Assembly: GCF_040371945.1 (NCBI RefSeq)
Contig: NZ_BAABWS010000002.1
Span: 496,001-560,000, forward strand
From: Litorivita sp040371945
Lineage (GTDB): Bacteria; Pseudomonadota; Alphaproteobacteria; Rhodobacterales; Rhodobacteraceae
Length of the DNA: 64,000 nucleotides
Reading direction: 5' to 3'
Shown piece after piece: positions 42,452 through 51,840 of this stretch. Both the position numbers and the translations under genes were made by a program. Numbering within the stretch: position 1 is the first letter of the stretch; every line of letters begins with the position of its first letter. The notes beneath the pieces are model-generated. The model searched no databases. It worked only from the letters and a program-made list of their open reading frames with translations, and was not told the origin of the DNA.

Positions 42452-43783
42452 ATGCAAAAGAAGTGGATCACAGGGCTGATGGGCGGCCTGCTTGCCGCAA
42501 CCGTTCTGAGCGGCTGCGACGAGAGCGAGATCATCTTGCAAGGCAAGCGCGAGAACCCGCGCGCCATTCTGGGCGGCGTTGAAAACACCGACGTGGCCCT
42601 GCCCGAAAACACTGTCGCCGCTGTGAACCTGCCCACGATGCGCCAGAACAGCGATTGGACTCAAGGGCCCGGAAGCCCCGCAACGCGTACCGATCACGCC
42701 GCTTTGTCGGCTACCCCCGCATTGGTATGGAGCGCCAATATCGGCCAAGGCGACAGCCGCCGCGGCCGCATCACCGCCGATCCCGTCGTCGCAGGCGGGC
42801 GCATCTATACGCTCGACAGCCAAGCCTTGGTCAGCGCCACATCAACCGCTGGCGTACCGCTGTGGAGCACCGATCTTGTCCCCGCACATGACAGCGGCAA
42901 AGACGCCTCCGGCGGCGGTCTGGCCTATGCGGATGGCACGCTTTACGTCTCTTCGGGCTTTGGCCGCCTGACCGCATTGGACGCGGCCACGGGCGCGCAG
43001 CTTTGGCAACAAAAACTCGACGCCACCGGCAGCGGCACCCCCACCGTCAAAGGCGATCTGATCTATCTCGTCGCGGGCGATTCGACCGGTTGGGCAATCG
43101 AGCGGCGCACAGGCCGTGTGCGTTGGCAAATCGACGCGACGCCCGACATCAACAATATCATGGGCGCTCCGGCCCCCGCCGTGACCGACCAATTCGCGCT
43201 CTTCGCCTTTGGCTCGGGCGAGGTGCAGGCGACCTTTGCCGCAGGCGGGCTGCGCCGTTGGGATGCGCTGCTCACGGGCAAACGCGCCGGTTTCGCCCGC
43301 GCGGAAATCTCCGACATCACCGGCGATCCGGTGATATCGGGCAATACGGTTTATGTGGGCACCAATTCGGGCCGTCTCATCGCGCTTGATCTGGGCAGCG
43401 GCGAGCGTTTGTGGACCGCCGAGCAAAGCGCCCAAAGCGCGCCTTGGGTCGCGGGCGGCGATGTCTTTGCCATCAACGACAGCAATGAATTGGTCCGCCT
43501 GACCGCCGCCACGGGCGAGCGGGTGTGGAGCGTCAAGCTGCCGTTTTTCACCAAAGGCCGCCCGAAGCGGCAGCGCGAGATTTTTGCCCATCACGGCCCC
43601 GTTCTGGCCGGTGGCCGCTTGCTCGTGGCCTCCTCGGACGGGATTTTGCGCAGCTATGATCCCAAATCGGGCGATCTTGTCGCGCAAACCGACCTGCCTG
43701 GCGGTGCGACCACCGATCCGGTCGTTGCGGGCGGAACCGCCTATGTGGTCAATACCAAAGGCCAGCTTCTCGCGCTGCGCTAG
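42452..43783 (+). CDS. bamB: Outer-membrane assembly lipoprotein BamB
   Basis: This 443-residue lipoprotein has signal peptide and lipobox LSGC with C22 as the lipidated residue, followed by PQQ-type beta-propeller repeats (for example GGRIYTLDSQAL, NTVYVGTNSGRLIALD, GTAYVVNTKGQLLALR). BamB supports BamA in inserting outer-membrane beta-barrels. The ATG at 42452 follows AGGAG. It lies between the YfgM-like gene and der, a conserved order. The next gene starts 273 nt later. Confidence 0.93.
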   Translation: MQKKWITGLMGGLLAATVLSGCDESEIILQGKRENPRAILGGVENTDVALPENTVAAVNLPTMRQNSDWTQGPGSPATRTDHAALSATPALVWSANIGQGDSRRGRITADPVVAGGRIYTLDSQALVSATSTAGVPLWSTDLVPAHDSGKDASGGGLAYADGTLYVSSGFGRLTALDAATGAQLWQQKLDATGSGTPTVKGDLIYLVAGDSTGWAIERRTGRVRWQIDATPDINNIMGAPAPAVTDQFALFAFGSGEVQATFAAGGLRRWDALLTGKRAGFARAEISDITGDPVISGNTVYVGTNSGRLIALDLGSGERLWTAEQSAQSAPWVAGGDVFAINDSNELVRLTAATGERVWSVKLPFFTKGRPKRQREIFAHHGPVLAGGRLLVASSDGILRSYDPKSGDLVAQTDLPGGATTDPVVAGGTAYVVNTKGQLLALR

Positions 43784-44056
43784 GGCGCGCGCGGCGGGCC
43801 GCAGCATAGCTGCGCGCGTTTGACCCCTGTCCCGCGCGCCGCGCGGACGGGGCTTCGACCGCGCATCCCGCTTGGGCCGTCTTTGACTGATCCGCGCCGC
43901 AGGTCTGCGCGCCCGTGCCTGTGCCCCTTGCGCGCCCCTGCACGCCGCGCTCCAACACCGCGCTGCGCGCCGCATCGCGCGCCAAAACCAATTTGGGGTT
44001 TGCGCCGCGCCGCATTAGATGTAAGAGACCCGCTTGACCTTCCTCGGAGCCAAGTC

Positions 44057-45544
44057 ATGAGTTTCACTCTCGCCATCGTGGGCCGCCCCAATGTGGGCAA
44101 ATCCACGCTTTTCAACCGCCTTGTCGGCAAACGCCTCGCCTTGGTCGATGACCAACCGGGCGTGACGCGCGATTTGCGCGAGGGCGCGGCCAAACTGGCC
44201 GACCTGCGCTTTACCGTGATCGACACGGCGGGCCTCGAAGAGGTGACCGACGACAGCTTGCAAGGGCGCATGCGCCGCCTGACGGAACGCGCCGTCGATA
44301 TGGCCGATGTGTGCCTGTTCATGATCGACGCGCGCATGGGGATCACGCCCTCCGATCTGGTCTTTGCCGATATCTTGCGCAAACGCTCGGCCCATGTGAT
44401 TTTGGCCGCCAACAAGGCCGAAGGCGCCGCCGCCGATGCAGGAGTGATCGAGGCCTATAGCCTCGGGCTGGGCGAGCCGATCCGCCTCTCGGCCGAACAT
44501 GGCGAGGGGCTGCATGATCTTTATGTCGAGTTGATGCCGCTGCACGACGCCTTTGCCGAGCGCGCCGAAGCGCAAGAGCCCGAGGTCGATGTCGACCTGC
44601 CCGAAGAGTTCGAGGACGAGGATTGGGACGCGGAAGAGATCCCGCCCTATCCGATGCCGACCGAGAAAAAGCCGCTGCAGATCGCCGTGGTGGGTCGCCC
44701 CAATGCGGGAAAATCCACGCTGATCAACCATATCATCGGCGAGGACCGTCTGCTCACCGGACCCGAGGCGGGCATCACCCGCGATGCCATCTCCTTGCGC
44801 TTTGATTGGGACGGTATCCCGTGCAAGCTCTTCGACACGGCCGGTATGCGCAAACGCGCCAAGGTGCAGGATAAGCTGGAAAAACTGTCGGTTTCCGACG
44901 GGCTGCGGGCGGTGAAATTCGCCGAGATCGTGATCGTTTTGCTCGATGCGGCGATCCCCTTCGAGCAGCAGGATTTGCGCATTGCCGATCTGGCCGAACG
45001 CGAGGGCCGTGCGGTGATCGTGGCGGTGAACAAATGGGATCTGGAAGGCGATAAGCAAAACAAGCTGCGCGATCTGCGCGAAAGCTTCGAGCGTCTCTTG
45101 CCGCAACTGCGCGGCGCGCCTTTGGTGACCGTTTCGGCCAAAACCGGCAAGGGGCTCGACCGGCTGCACGGCGCGATCGAGCGCGCCTATGAGGTGTGGA
45201 ACCGCCGCATCACCACGGCGCAGCTCAACCGCTGGCTGGCGGGCATGGTCGAGGCGCATCCGCCCCCCGCGCCGCAGGGCAAACGGATCAAGCTGCGCTA
45301 TATGACCCAAGCCAAAACCCGCCCGCCCGGATTTGTGGTGATGTGCTCGCATCCCGATAAAATGCCGGCGAGCTATACGCGCTATCTGGTCAACGGGCTG
45401 CGCACGGATTTCGATATGCCCGGCACGCCGATCCGGCTCTATATGCGCTCGCAAAACGATGCCAACCCCTTCAAGGGCCGCAAAAAAGCCGCGCCCTCGA
45501 AGCTGCGCAAACATATGGGAAGCAGCAGACGCTCCGAGAAATAG
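44057..45544 (+). CDS. der: Ribosome-associated GTPase Der (EngA)
   Basis: This 495-residue double-GTPase acts in 50S ribosome assembly. It has two G domains with P-loops GRPNVGKST (9-17) and GRPNAGKST (near 218-226), switch motifs DTAGLEE and DTAGMRKRAK, and a C-terminal KH-like domain. An acidic linker (EEFEDEDWDAEE) joins the domains. The start was moved from the longer open frame to the ATG at 44057 because the protein begins MSFTLAIVGRPN as in the family. Confidence 0.97.
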   Translation: MSFTLAIVGRPNVGKSTLFNRLVGKRLALVDDQPGVTRDLREGAAKLADLRFTVIDTAGLEEVTDDSLQGRMRRLTERAVDMADVCLFMIDARMGITPSDLVFADILRKRSAHVILAANKAEGAAADAGVIEAYSLGLGEPIRLSAEHGEGLHDLYVELMPLHDAFAERAEAQEPEVDVDLPEEFEDEDWDAEEIPPYPMPTEKKPLQIAVVGRPNAGKSTLINHIIGEDRLLTGPEAGITRDAISLRFDWDGIPCKLFDTAGMRKRAKVQDKLEKLSVSDGLRAVKFAEIVIVLLDAAIPFEQQDLRIADLAEREGRAVIVAVNKWDLEGDKQNKLRDLRESFERLLPQLRGAPLVTVSAKTGKGLDRLHGAIERAYEVWNRRITTAQLNRWLAGMVEAHPPPAPQGKRIKLRYMTQAKTRPPGFVVMCSHPDKMPASYTRYLVNGLRTDFDMPGTPIRLYMRSQNDANPFKGRKKAAPSKLRKHMGSSRRSEK

Positions 45545-45605
45545 CGCGGGCGTTGGGCGGTGCGCGGCAGATGCGCGCCGGATGCAAGAGGGTCAAAACC
45601 CTCAG

Positions 45606-45634
45606 GGGGCGGCGCGCTGAGCGGCCGCCCCTTT
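45606..45634. terminator. Bidirectional hairpin terminator between der and the TspO-related gene
   Basis: GGGGCGGC (45606-45613) pairs perfectly with GCCGCCCC (45624-45631), followed by TTT. The genes on either side are convergent. Confidence 0.7.
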
Positions 45635-45660
45635 GCTTGAAGGGCGGCGTAGCCTTGGCG

Positions 45661-46419
45661 CTATTCGCGCCGCTGCGCCCAAGCGGCGCCATGGGCGGGC
45701 GGTTTGGAGGCGCTCGACAGCTGCGCCGCGATCGCCCCGATCACCAAGGTGCACAGCGCCAGCACCCAGACATTGCTGCTTTGCAAACTCGTGCCGGAAT
45801 TGGTGACACAGATCCCGATCAAGGCCCAAACCACCGCCGCCCCGTATCCGCGGCTCATCGGTTTGCGCTTCAATACGTAGAATGTCATCAAGGCCGTCGC
45901 CGACAGGCTGATCAACGCGGCGCCTTGCGGCCCCACTACCCCGTAGCCTGCCAATACCAAGGCCACCGACAGATTGGCCGCCGCCGTCAGCCAACCCGCA
46001 TAAAGCCCCAAGGGCACATCCAAGGCCCAAGGGCTTTCATCGGGCGCGCGCAACAGCGCGACAATCGCGCCGAGCGCCATAATCCAGATCATTACCGTGG
46101 CGAGCAGCGGCGCTTGCTGCGCGGCGGGGATCCACAAGCTGCCGACCGCCAAGGACACGATCAGCGGCGCGCGGGTCTGCTCCCACCACGGATCATGGCG
46201 GCGCTTGAGCAGGCCAAACCCCGCGCTGGCAATCAGCCCCAAATAGATCACGCCCCAAATGGCAAAGGCATATCCGGCGGGCTGCGCGGGCGGATTGGTT
46301 TGCGCAATGGGGAATTGATCGGGCTCGAACCCGTTGAACCCGCTGGTCACCAGAGGCGAGAGGGCGAAGGTCAAGCTCACGACGAGCAGCAGATAGGCTT
46401 TCCAAGAGCGATGTGACAT
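45661..46419 (-). CDS. Multi-pass membrane protein, distantly TspO/MBR-like
   Basis: This 252-residue protein has about eight hydrophobic segments. The region PAQPAGYAFAIWGVIYLGL resembles the PPxxxFxxxWxxLY pattern of TspO/MBR tryptophan-rich sensory proteins, but the protein is about 90 residues longer than TspO and has more helices. Its function is unknown. The ATG at 46419 follows GGAAG. It is transcribed alone from an AT-rich upstream region. Confidence 0.65.
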   Translation of the reverse strand: MSHRSWKAYLLLVVSLTFALSPLVTSGFNGFEPDQFPIAQTNPPAQPAGYAFAIWGVIYLGLIASAGFGLLKRRHDPWWEQTRAPLIVSLAVGSLWIPAAQQAPLLATVMIWIMALGAIVALLRAPDESPWALDVPLGLYAGWLTAAANLSVALVLAGYGVVGPQGAALISLSATALMTFYVLKRKPMSRGYGAAVVWALIGICVTNSGTSLQSSNVWVLALCTLVIGAIAAQLSSASKPPAHGAAWAQRRE

Positions 46420-46732
46420 CAAAGACTTCCTGACGCTTGCAGCGCCGGTTGAACGCGTGCTGAGCCGTCTCGCAGATCGATGCGCCGCGCGCTGATCGAG
46501 CATGGCGAAAACTGGTTAAGGCCTGCTTAACACAAATCTCAACACAAATATGGATTTCAAATATACCATATAGGGGATTGCGCCGGATTTCCATGCCGCC
46601 GCCGATGTTTGCACAACACCATACGCCCGCGAAGGGGGCGCGCCGATGCGGCGGCCCAAGCCGCGCCTTCTGTGGATAACGGCGCGGCGAAGAGCGGCGC
46701 CCGCCTCGGGCACAGCGCCGCGCGCGCCGCGA
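46420..46732. other. 313-bp intergenic region between the TspO-related gene and serS
   Basis: An AT-rich stretch at 46520-46575 probably holds the minus-strand promoter of the TspO-related gene. It contains two tandem near-identical 12-bp units, CTTAACACAAAT and CTCAACACAAAT (46526-46549). The remainder is the GC-rich 3' flank of serS with no gene seen. Confidence 0.5.
46526..46549. repeat. Two tandem 12-bp units
   Basis: CTTAACACAAAT is followed at once by CTCAACACAAAT, one base different. They lie about 110 bp upstream of the TspO-related start in a promoter-like AT-rich patch. Confidence 0.5.
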
Positions 46733-48025
46733 TCACGCCAGCGCGCCATCCACGCCCAAAACGGTTTTGCCGCCCAGATAGGGGGCCAAAACCGCGGGCA
46801 GCTTGACCGATCCATCGGCTTGTTGGCCGTTTTCCAAGATCGCGATGAGACAGCGCCCGACCGCAAGGCCCGATCCGTTCAGCGTGTGGACAAACTCCGG
46901 CTTGCCGCCGCCCGCCGGTTTGAACCGCGCGTTCATGCGGCGGGCCTGAAAATCGCCCGTGGTCGAGACCGATGAGATCTCGCGGTAGGCATTTTGCCCC
47001 GGCAGCCAGGCTTCGATGTCATAGGTGCGTTTGGCCCCGAACCCCATATCACCGGTGCAAAGCTGCACGGTGCGGTAAGGCACGCCGAGATCCTCCAAAA
47101 GCGCCTCGGCGCAGCGCAACATGCGCTTTTGCTCGGCGTCGCTCTCGTCCGGATGGGTGATCGACACCATCTCGACCTTTTCGAACTGGTGCTGGCGCAG
47201 CATGCCCGAGGTGTCGCGCCCCGCCGATCCGGCCTCGGAGCGGAAACACAAAGTATGCGCCGTCATGCGCAGGGGCAGGGCCCCCTCGTCCAAAATATCG
47301 CCCGCCACCGAATAGGTCAGCGTGACCTCGGAGGTCGGGATCATCCACCACCCGTTGGTGGTCTGATAGCTGTCATCGCCGAATTTGGGCAATTTATCCG
47401 TGCCATACATCGCCTCGTCGCGCACCAACACGGGGGTGTTATGCTCGACAAGGCCGTTTTTATCGACATGGGTGTCGATCATGAATTGCGCCAAAGCGCG
47501 GTGGAGACGCGCCACCGCGCCGCGCAGCACGACAAACCGCGCGCCCGAGAGTTTCGCGCCCAGATCGAAATCCATCGAGGCCGCCACCGAGGCCAGTTCG
47601 AAATGCTCTTTGGCGTCGAAATCAAAACTTGGCGGCGTGCCCCATTTGGCCACCTCGACGTTATCGCCGTCATCCGCGCCGTCGGGCACATCGGCGGCGG
47701 GCAGGTTGGGAATACGCGCCAGCATATCGGTCAATGCGGCGTCCTTGGCCTTGGCCTCGTCGGTGAGGCGGGCGATCTCGGCTTTTTTGTCGCCGACAAG
47801 GGCGCGCAGACGCTCGAATTCGGCCTCATCGCCGCGCCCTTTGGCGGCGCCCACTTCCTTGGAGGCTTTGTTTTGCTCGGCCTGCGCCGTTTCGGCGGCG
47901 TGGATCAAGGCGCGGCGCGCCTCGTCGAGGGCCAGAATCTGGGCCGACATCGGCGCATCCCCACGGCGGGCAAGCCCTGCGTCAAAGGCCTCGGGGGTGT
48001 CACGGATCGCGCGAATGTCATGCAT
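46733..48025 (-). CDS. serS: Seryl-tRNA synthetase
   Basis: This 430-residue class II synthetase charges tRNA-Ser. An N-terminal coiled-coil arm (about 25-105) is followed by the class II core with motif 2 (FRSEAGSAGRDTSGMLRQHQFEKVE) and motif 3 (NGSGLAVGRCLIAILEN). The ATG at 48025 follows AAGGA and gives the standard MHDIRAIRDTPEAFD start. It is divergent from yajC across 254 nt. Confidence 0.97.
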   Translation of the reverse strand: MHDIRAIRDTPEAFDAGLARRGDAPMSAQILALDEARRALIHAAETAQAEQNKASKEVGAAKGRGDEAEFERLRALVGDKKAEIARLTDEAKAKDAALTDMLARIPNLPAADVPDGADDGDNVEVAKWGTPPSFDFDAKEHFELASVAASMDFDLGAKLSGARFVVLRGAVARLHRALAQFMIDTHVDKNGLVEHNTPVLVRDEAMYGTDKLPKFGDDSYQTTNGWWMIPTSEVTLTYSVAGDILDEGALPLRMTAHTLCFRSEAGSAGRDTSGMLRQHQFEKVEMVSITHPDESDAEQKRMLRCAEALLEDLGVPYRTVQLCTGDMGFGAKRTYDIEAWLPGQNAYREISSVSTTGDFQARRMNARFKPAGGGKPEFVHTLNGSGLAVGRCLIAILENGQQADGSVKLPAVLAPYLGGKTVLGVDGALA

Positions 48026-48279
48026 GGGGTTGCATCCTTGGGAATGAATCACTTGGCCCGTCTTATGACCGATTTTGCCGCGCGGCGGAACCGTATCCGC
48101 GCGCCCGCGCCGCCCGCAAAGGCCGCGCCGCGCCGCCGCCCCGCCAAGAGGCGGCGCTTTTGCCGTGCAAAGCGTGCATTTGCCGCCTGTGACGCCTTGC
48201 AAATACGCCGCGCCGCACATAGGTTCCGCAACAATCCGCGCGGGGGTGTCCGCGCCAAACATAAAAAGAGGACGTCCCC

Positions 48280-48570
48280 ATGCAAGGTGGCAATCTGGCC
48301 CAATTTGTTCCGCTGATCCTGATCTTTGCGATCATGTATTTCCTGATGATCCGCCCGCAGCAAAAGAAGCTCAAGGAGCATCAGGCGATGGTCGCCGCCC
48401 TGCGCCGCGGTGATATGGTCGTCACCCAAGGCGGATTGATCGGCAAGGTCACCAAGGTCAAGGACGACAATGAGGTCGAGATCGAATTGGCCGATGGCGT
48501 CAAGGTCCGCGCCGTGCAAAGCACCATCGCGCAGGTTTTGTCGAAAACCGAACCCGCCGCAGGCGCATAG
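48280..48570 (+). CDS. yajC: Preprotein translocase subunit YajC
   Basis: This 96-residue protein has one N-terminal membrane helix (about 8-24) followed by MIRPQQKKLKEHQ and a small beta domain (GGLIGKVTKVKDDNEVEIEL). It associates with SecDF in the Sec machinery. GAGGA precedes the ATG. A terminator-like hairpin separates it from secDF. Confidence 0.95.
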   Translation: MQGGNLAQFVPLILIFAIMYFLMIRPQQKKLKEHQAMVAALRRGDMVVTQGGLIGKVTKVKDDNEVEIELADGVKVRAVQSTIAQVLSKTEPAAGA

Positions 48571-48595
48571 GGCCGCAAGGCAAGTATCAGGGAAG

Positions 48596-48614
48596 GGGGC
48601 TACGGCCCCTTTTT
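48596..48614 (+). terminator. Hairpin with TACG tetraloop between yajC and secDF
   Basis: GGGGC (48596-48600), loop TACG and GCCCC (48605-48609) are followed by five Ts. The C(UACG)G loop belongs to the very stable UNCG class. It may terminate or attenuate transcription from yajC into secDF. Confidence 0.75.
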
Positions 48615-48750
48615 CGCCCTTTGGGGGCTGGCCGCCACATCCGACCTACGGGTCAAGTCAAGGCCGCGCCAGCAAGGGCAGGGACGAAAGCACATCGGCG
48701 CCGCGCCGCCGCCGCTTTTGCAAGAACAGTAAGACGAGGAAGGCCGCGAT

Positions 48751-51417
48751 ATGCTGCAAATTGATCTGTGGAAACGCATCACGATCTGGGGATTGGTGGC
48801 GCTGGGGCTGTTTTTGGCCCTGCCCAACGGGTTCTACCCGCGCGTGGAGCGGCACAATGACGCCGTGGCCATCATCGAGGCGCGCGCCGCGGGCGATCGC
48901 GCCGCCGACAAGCCGCAGTTCAGCGACGCCGAACTGGCCGAGGATGCGGCGCTTTGGCCCTCCTTCCTGCCCTCCGGTCTGGTCAATCTTGGCCTCGATC
49001 TGCGCGGCGGGGCGCATTTGCTCGCCGAGGTGAAGCTCACCGATGTTTACGGCACCCGCGTGCAAGCCATGTGGCCCGAAATCCGCGATGTTTTGCGCGC
49101 CGAACGGGCCACCGTCGGCACCATCCGTTTGCAACCGGCCTCGGACGATACCCTGCGCGTGCGCATCGGCAATGCCGAAGGCGCGGCGCGCGCCGCCGAA
49201 TTGGTGCGCGGCTTGGCCCGCCCTGTTGTCTCGCTTTCCGGCGCGGGGGCCTCGGACATTGATGTCGAGGTGCAAGGCACCGATATCGTCGTCACCTTGT
49301 CGGAGGCGGAAAAGCTCGCCACCGACGAGCGCACCATGCAGCAAAGCCTTGAAATCATTCGCCGCCGCATCGACGAGGTCGGCACCCGCGAGCCGACGAT
49401 CCAGCGCCAAGGCAGCGACCGCATCTTGATTCAGGTCCCCGGGATCGGCAGCGCGGCCGAGCTCAAACAGATCATCGGCGTCACCGCGCAGCTGACCTTC
49501 AATCCCGTCGTCAGCCGCACCACCGATCCCGACACCCGCGCCGGTGTCGGCAATGTGCTTTTGCCCTCGGTCGATGACGCGGGCACCTATTACATCATCG
49601 AAAAAGCCTTTGTCGTCAGCGGCGAAGACCTTGTCGATGCGCAGCCCAGCTTTGACGAGAATGGCCGCCCTGCGGTGAACTTCCGTTTCGACACCACCGG
49701 CGCGCGCAAATTCGGCAATTACACCGCCGAAAACATCGGCAGCCCCTTTGCCATCGTGCTCGACAACGAGGTGATCTCCGCCCCCGTGATCCAAAGTCAT
49801 ATCGCGGGCGGGTCGGGCATTATCACCGGCAATTTCTCGGTCGAGGAAAGCACCAAACTGGCCGTGCTCTTGCGCGCGGGGGCCTTGCCTGCAGGGCTCG
49901 ATTTCCTTGAAGAACGCACCATCGGGCCGGAATTGGGCGCCGATAGCATCGAGGCGGGCAAAATCGCCTGTATCGTGGCCTTTGCGGGCGTGCTGCTGTT
50001 CATGGTGCTCAGCTATGGCACCTTTGGCATCTTTGCCAATCTGGCGCTTTTGGCCAACGTTGCCCTGATCTTTGGCCTGCTCTCGATGATCGGCGCGACG
50101 CTGACCTTGCCTGGGATTGCGGGGATCGTTTTGACCATCGGCATGGCGGTCGATGCCAATGTTCTGGTGTTCGAGCGGATCCGCGAGGAAATGAAAACCG
50201 CCAAAGGCGCGGCGCGCGCGATCGAGCTTGGTTATGAAAAGGCGCTTTCGGCGATTGTCGACGCCAATATCACCACCTTCATCACCGCGCTGATCCTCTA
50301 TATGGTCGGCTCCGGCCCTGTGCGCGGCTTTGCCATCACGCTGGGCCTTGGCATCATGACCTCGGTCTTTACCGCCATCTTCGTCACCCGCCTGTTTGTG
50401 GTCTATTGGTTCGAGCGCAAGCGCCCCAAACAGGTGCTGACCGGCCGCAGCCTCAAACTGGTGCCCGAGACCACCAATTGGGATTTCTTCCGCCGCTGGC
50501 GCATCACCATCGGGGCCTCGGTCTTGCTGCTTCTGGTCTCGGCCTTCAGCTTCACCACCCAAGGGCTCAATTTCGGCATCGATTTCCGCGGCGGCACCAC
50601 GATCCGCACGCAAAGCGCGACGCCGGTCGATATCGCCGCCTATCGCGGGGCGATTGATACGCTGGGCCTTGGCGATGTGACCATCACCGAGGTCTTTGAC
50701 CCGACTTTCGACGCCGATCAAAACGTCGCCATGGTCCGTATTCAGGCCCAAGACGGCGAAGAATCCGTCTCGCAAGAGATGATCCTCGCCGTGGAAGGCG
50801 CATTGCAAGAGACCGCGCCCGATATCAAATTCGTCTCGGTCGAATCGGTCGGGCCGAAAGTGTCGGGCGAATTGATCCAGACCGCGCTTTTGGCGGTGGT
50901 TTTGGCGATTGCGGCGGTGCTCTTCTACATCTGGCTGCGCTTTGAATGGCAATTCGCCGTGGGGGCGGTTGCGGCGCTGGTGCATGACGTCTTGCTCACC
51001 ATCGGGGTGTTTGCGGTGCTGCAAATCCGCTTTGATCTGGCGATCATTGCCGCGCTTTTGACCATCGTGGGCTATTCGCTCAACGATACGGTGGTGGTGT
51101 TTGACCGCGTGCGCGAGAACCTGCGCAAATACAAAACCAAACCCCTGCGCGAGGTGCTCAACCTGTCGATCAACGAAACGCTCAGCCGCACGATGATGAC
51201 CTCGGTCACCACGCTATTGGCGCTGATCGCGCTGTTTGTGCTGGGCGGGGATGTGATCCGCGGCTTTGTCTTTGCGATGATCTGGGGCATCTTTGTCGGC
51301 ACCTATAGCTCGGTCTTTGTGGCCTCGACGGTGCTGGAATGGCTCGGCGTGAAGCGCGATTGGTCCAAGCAAGACACCGGCGCGGCGGGCACGCAGTTCG
51401 GCGATGTGGACGCCTGA
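48751..51417 (+). CDS. secDF: Fused protein translocase subunit SecDF
   Basis: This 888-residue fusion carries SecD (about 1-560) and SecF (about 575-888). It has LGLDLRGGAHLL in the SecD P1 domain, VLTIGMAVDANVLVFERIREE in SecD helix 4-5, FGIDFRGGTT opening SecF, and VGYSLNDTVVVFDRVREN in SecF. It uses the proton gradient to pull preproteins out of SecYEG. AGGAAGG precedes the ATG. A DUF498 gene and the ccm operon follow closely. Confidence 0.96.
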   Translation: MLQIDLWKRITIWGLVALGLFLALPNGFYPRVERHNDAVAIIEARAAGDRAADKPQFSDAELAEDAALWPSFLPSGLVNLGLDLRGGAHLLAEVKLTDVYGTRVQAMWPEIRDVLRAERATVGTIRLQPASDDTLRVRIGNAEGAARAAELVRGLARPVVSLSGAGASDIDVEVQGTDIVVTLSEAEKLATDERTMQQSLEIIRRRIDEVGTREPTIQRQGSDRILIQVPGIGSAAELKQIIGVTAQLTFNPVVSRTTDPDTRAGVGNVLLPSVDDAGTYYIIEKAFVVSGEDLVDAQPSFDENGRPAVNFRFDTTGARKFGNYTAENIGSPFAIVLDNEVISAPVIQSHIAGGSGIITGNFSVEESTKLAVLLRAGALPAGLDFLEERTIGPELGADSIEAGKIACIVAFAGVLLFMVLSYGTFGIFANLALLANVALIFGLLSMIGATLTLPGIAGIVLTIGMAVDANVLVFERIREEMKTAKGAARAIELGYEKALSAIVDANITTFITALILYMVGSGPVRGFAITLGLGIMTSVFTAIFVTRLFVVYWFERKRPKQVLTGRSLKLVPETTNWDFFRRWRITIGASVLLLLVSAFSFTTQGLNFGIDFRGGTTIRTQSATPVDIAAYRGAIDTLGLGDVTITEVFDPTFDADQNVAMVRIQAQDGEESVSQEMILAVEGALQETAPDIKFVSVESVGPKVSGELIQTALLAVVLAIAAVLFYIWLRFEWQFAVGAVAALVHDVLLTIGVFAVLQIRFDLAIIAALLTIVGYSLNDTVVVFDRVRENLRKYKTKPLREVLNLSINETLSRTMMTSVTTLLALIALFVLGGDVIRGFVFAMIWGIFVGTYSSVFVASTVLEWLGVKRDWSKQDTGAAGTQFGDVDA

Positions 51418-51446
51418 GCCACGCGCGCACAAGCAGGAGGGCGGTC

Positions 51447-51800
51447 ATGCAACTCACCGAAGTCACCTATAAGGACGCCGTGCCGATCGACAGCTATGGC
51501 CCCGGGTTCTTTCGCATCAAAAACGAGGCGCTGATGGGTCATGTGATCGTCACAGCCACCGGCGCGCGGCTTTGGGGCGGGCTGGAGGATGAGGCGGCTT
51601 TGCTGGCGCTGGCGGGGCAGGTGGATGTGCTGTTCATCGGCACCGGCGCCGAGATCGCCCATATCCCCGCGCCGCTGCGCGCGCGTCTCGAAGCGGCCGG
51701 ATTGGGCGCCGAGGTGATGAATTCGCCCGCCGCCGCGCGCACCTATAATGTCCTCGTCAATGACGGGCGGCGCGTGGCGGCGGCGCTGTTGACGGTGTGA
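51447..51800 (+). CDS. Mth938-like (DUF498) domain protein
   Basis: This 117-residue protein has the Mth938/DUF498 fold pattern: IDSYGPGFFRI, the central VLFIGTGAEI and a final ARTYNVLVNDGRRVAAALL. In humans the homologue NDUFAF3 assists complex I assembly; the bacterial role is not established. AGGAGG lies just ahead of the ATG at 51447. It sits between secDF and ccmA, a position common in Rhodobacterales. Confidence 0.9.
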   Translation: MQLTEVTYKDAVPIDSYGPGFFRIKNEALMGHVIVTATGARLWGGLEDEAALLALAGQVDVLFIGTGAEIAHIPAPLRARLEAAGLGAEVMNSPAAARTYNVLVNDGRRVAAALLTV

Positions 51801-51840
51801 CGCAGTTTGCAGCGTCGCTGCAATAGGTTAAGCATCTGCC

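Noticed and set aside
48658..51024. 788-residue minus-strand frame
   Set aside because: It is antisense to secDF with shadow composition.
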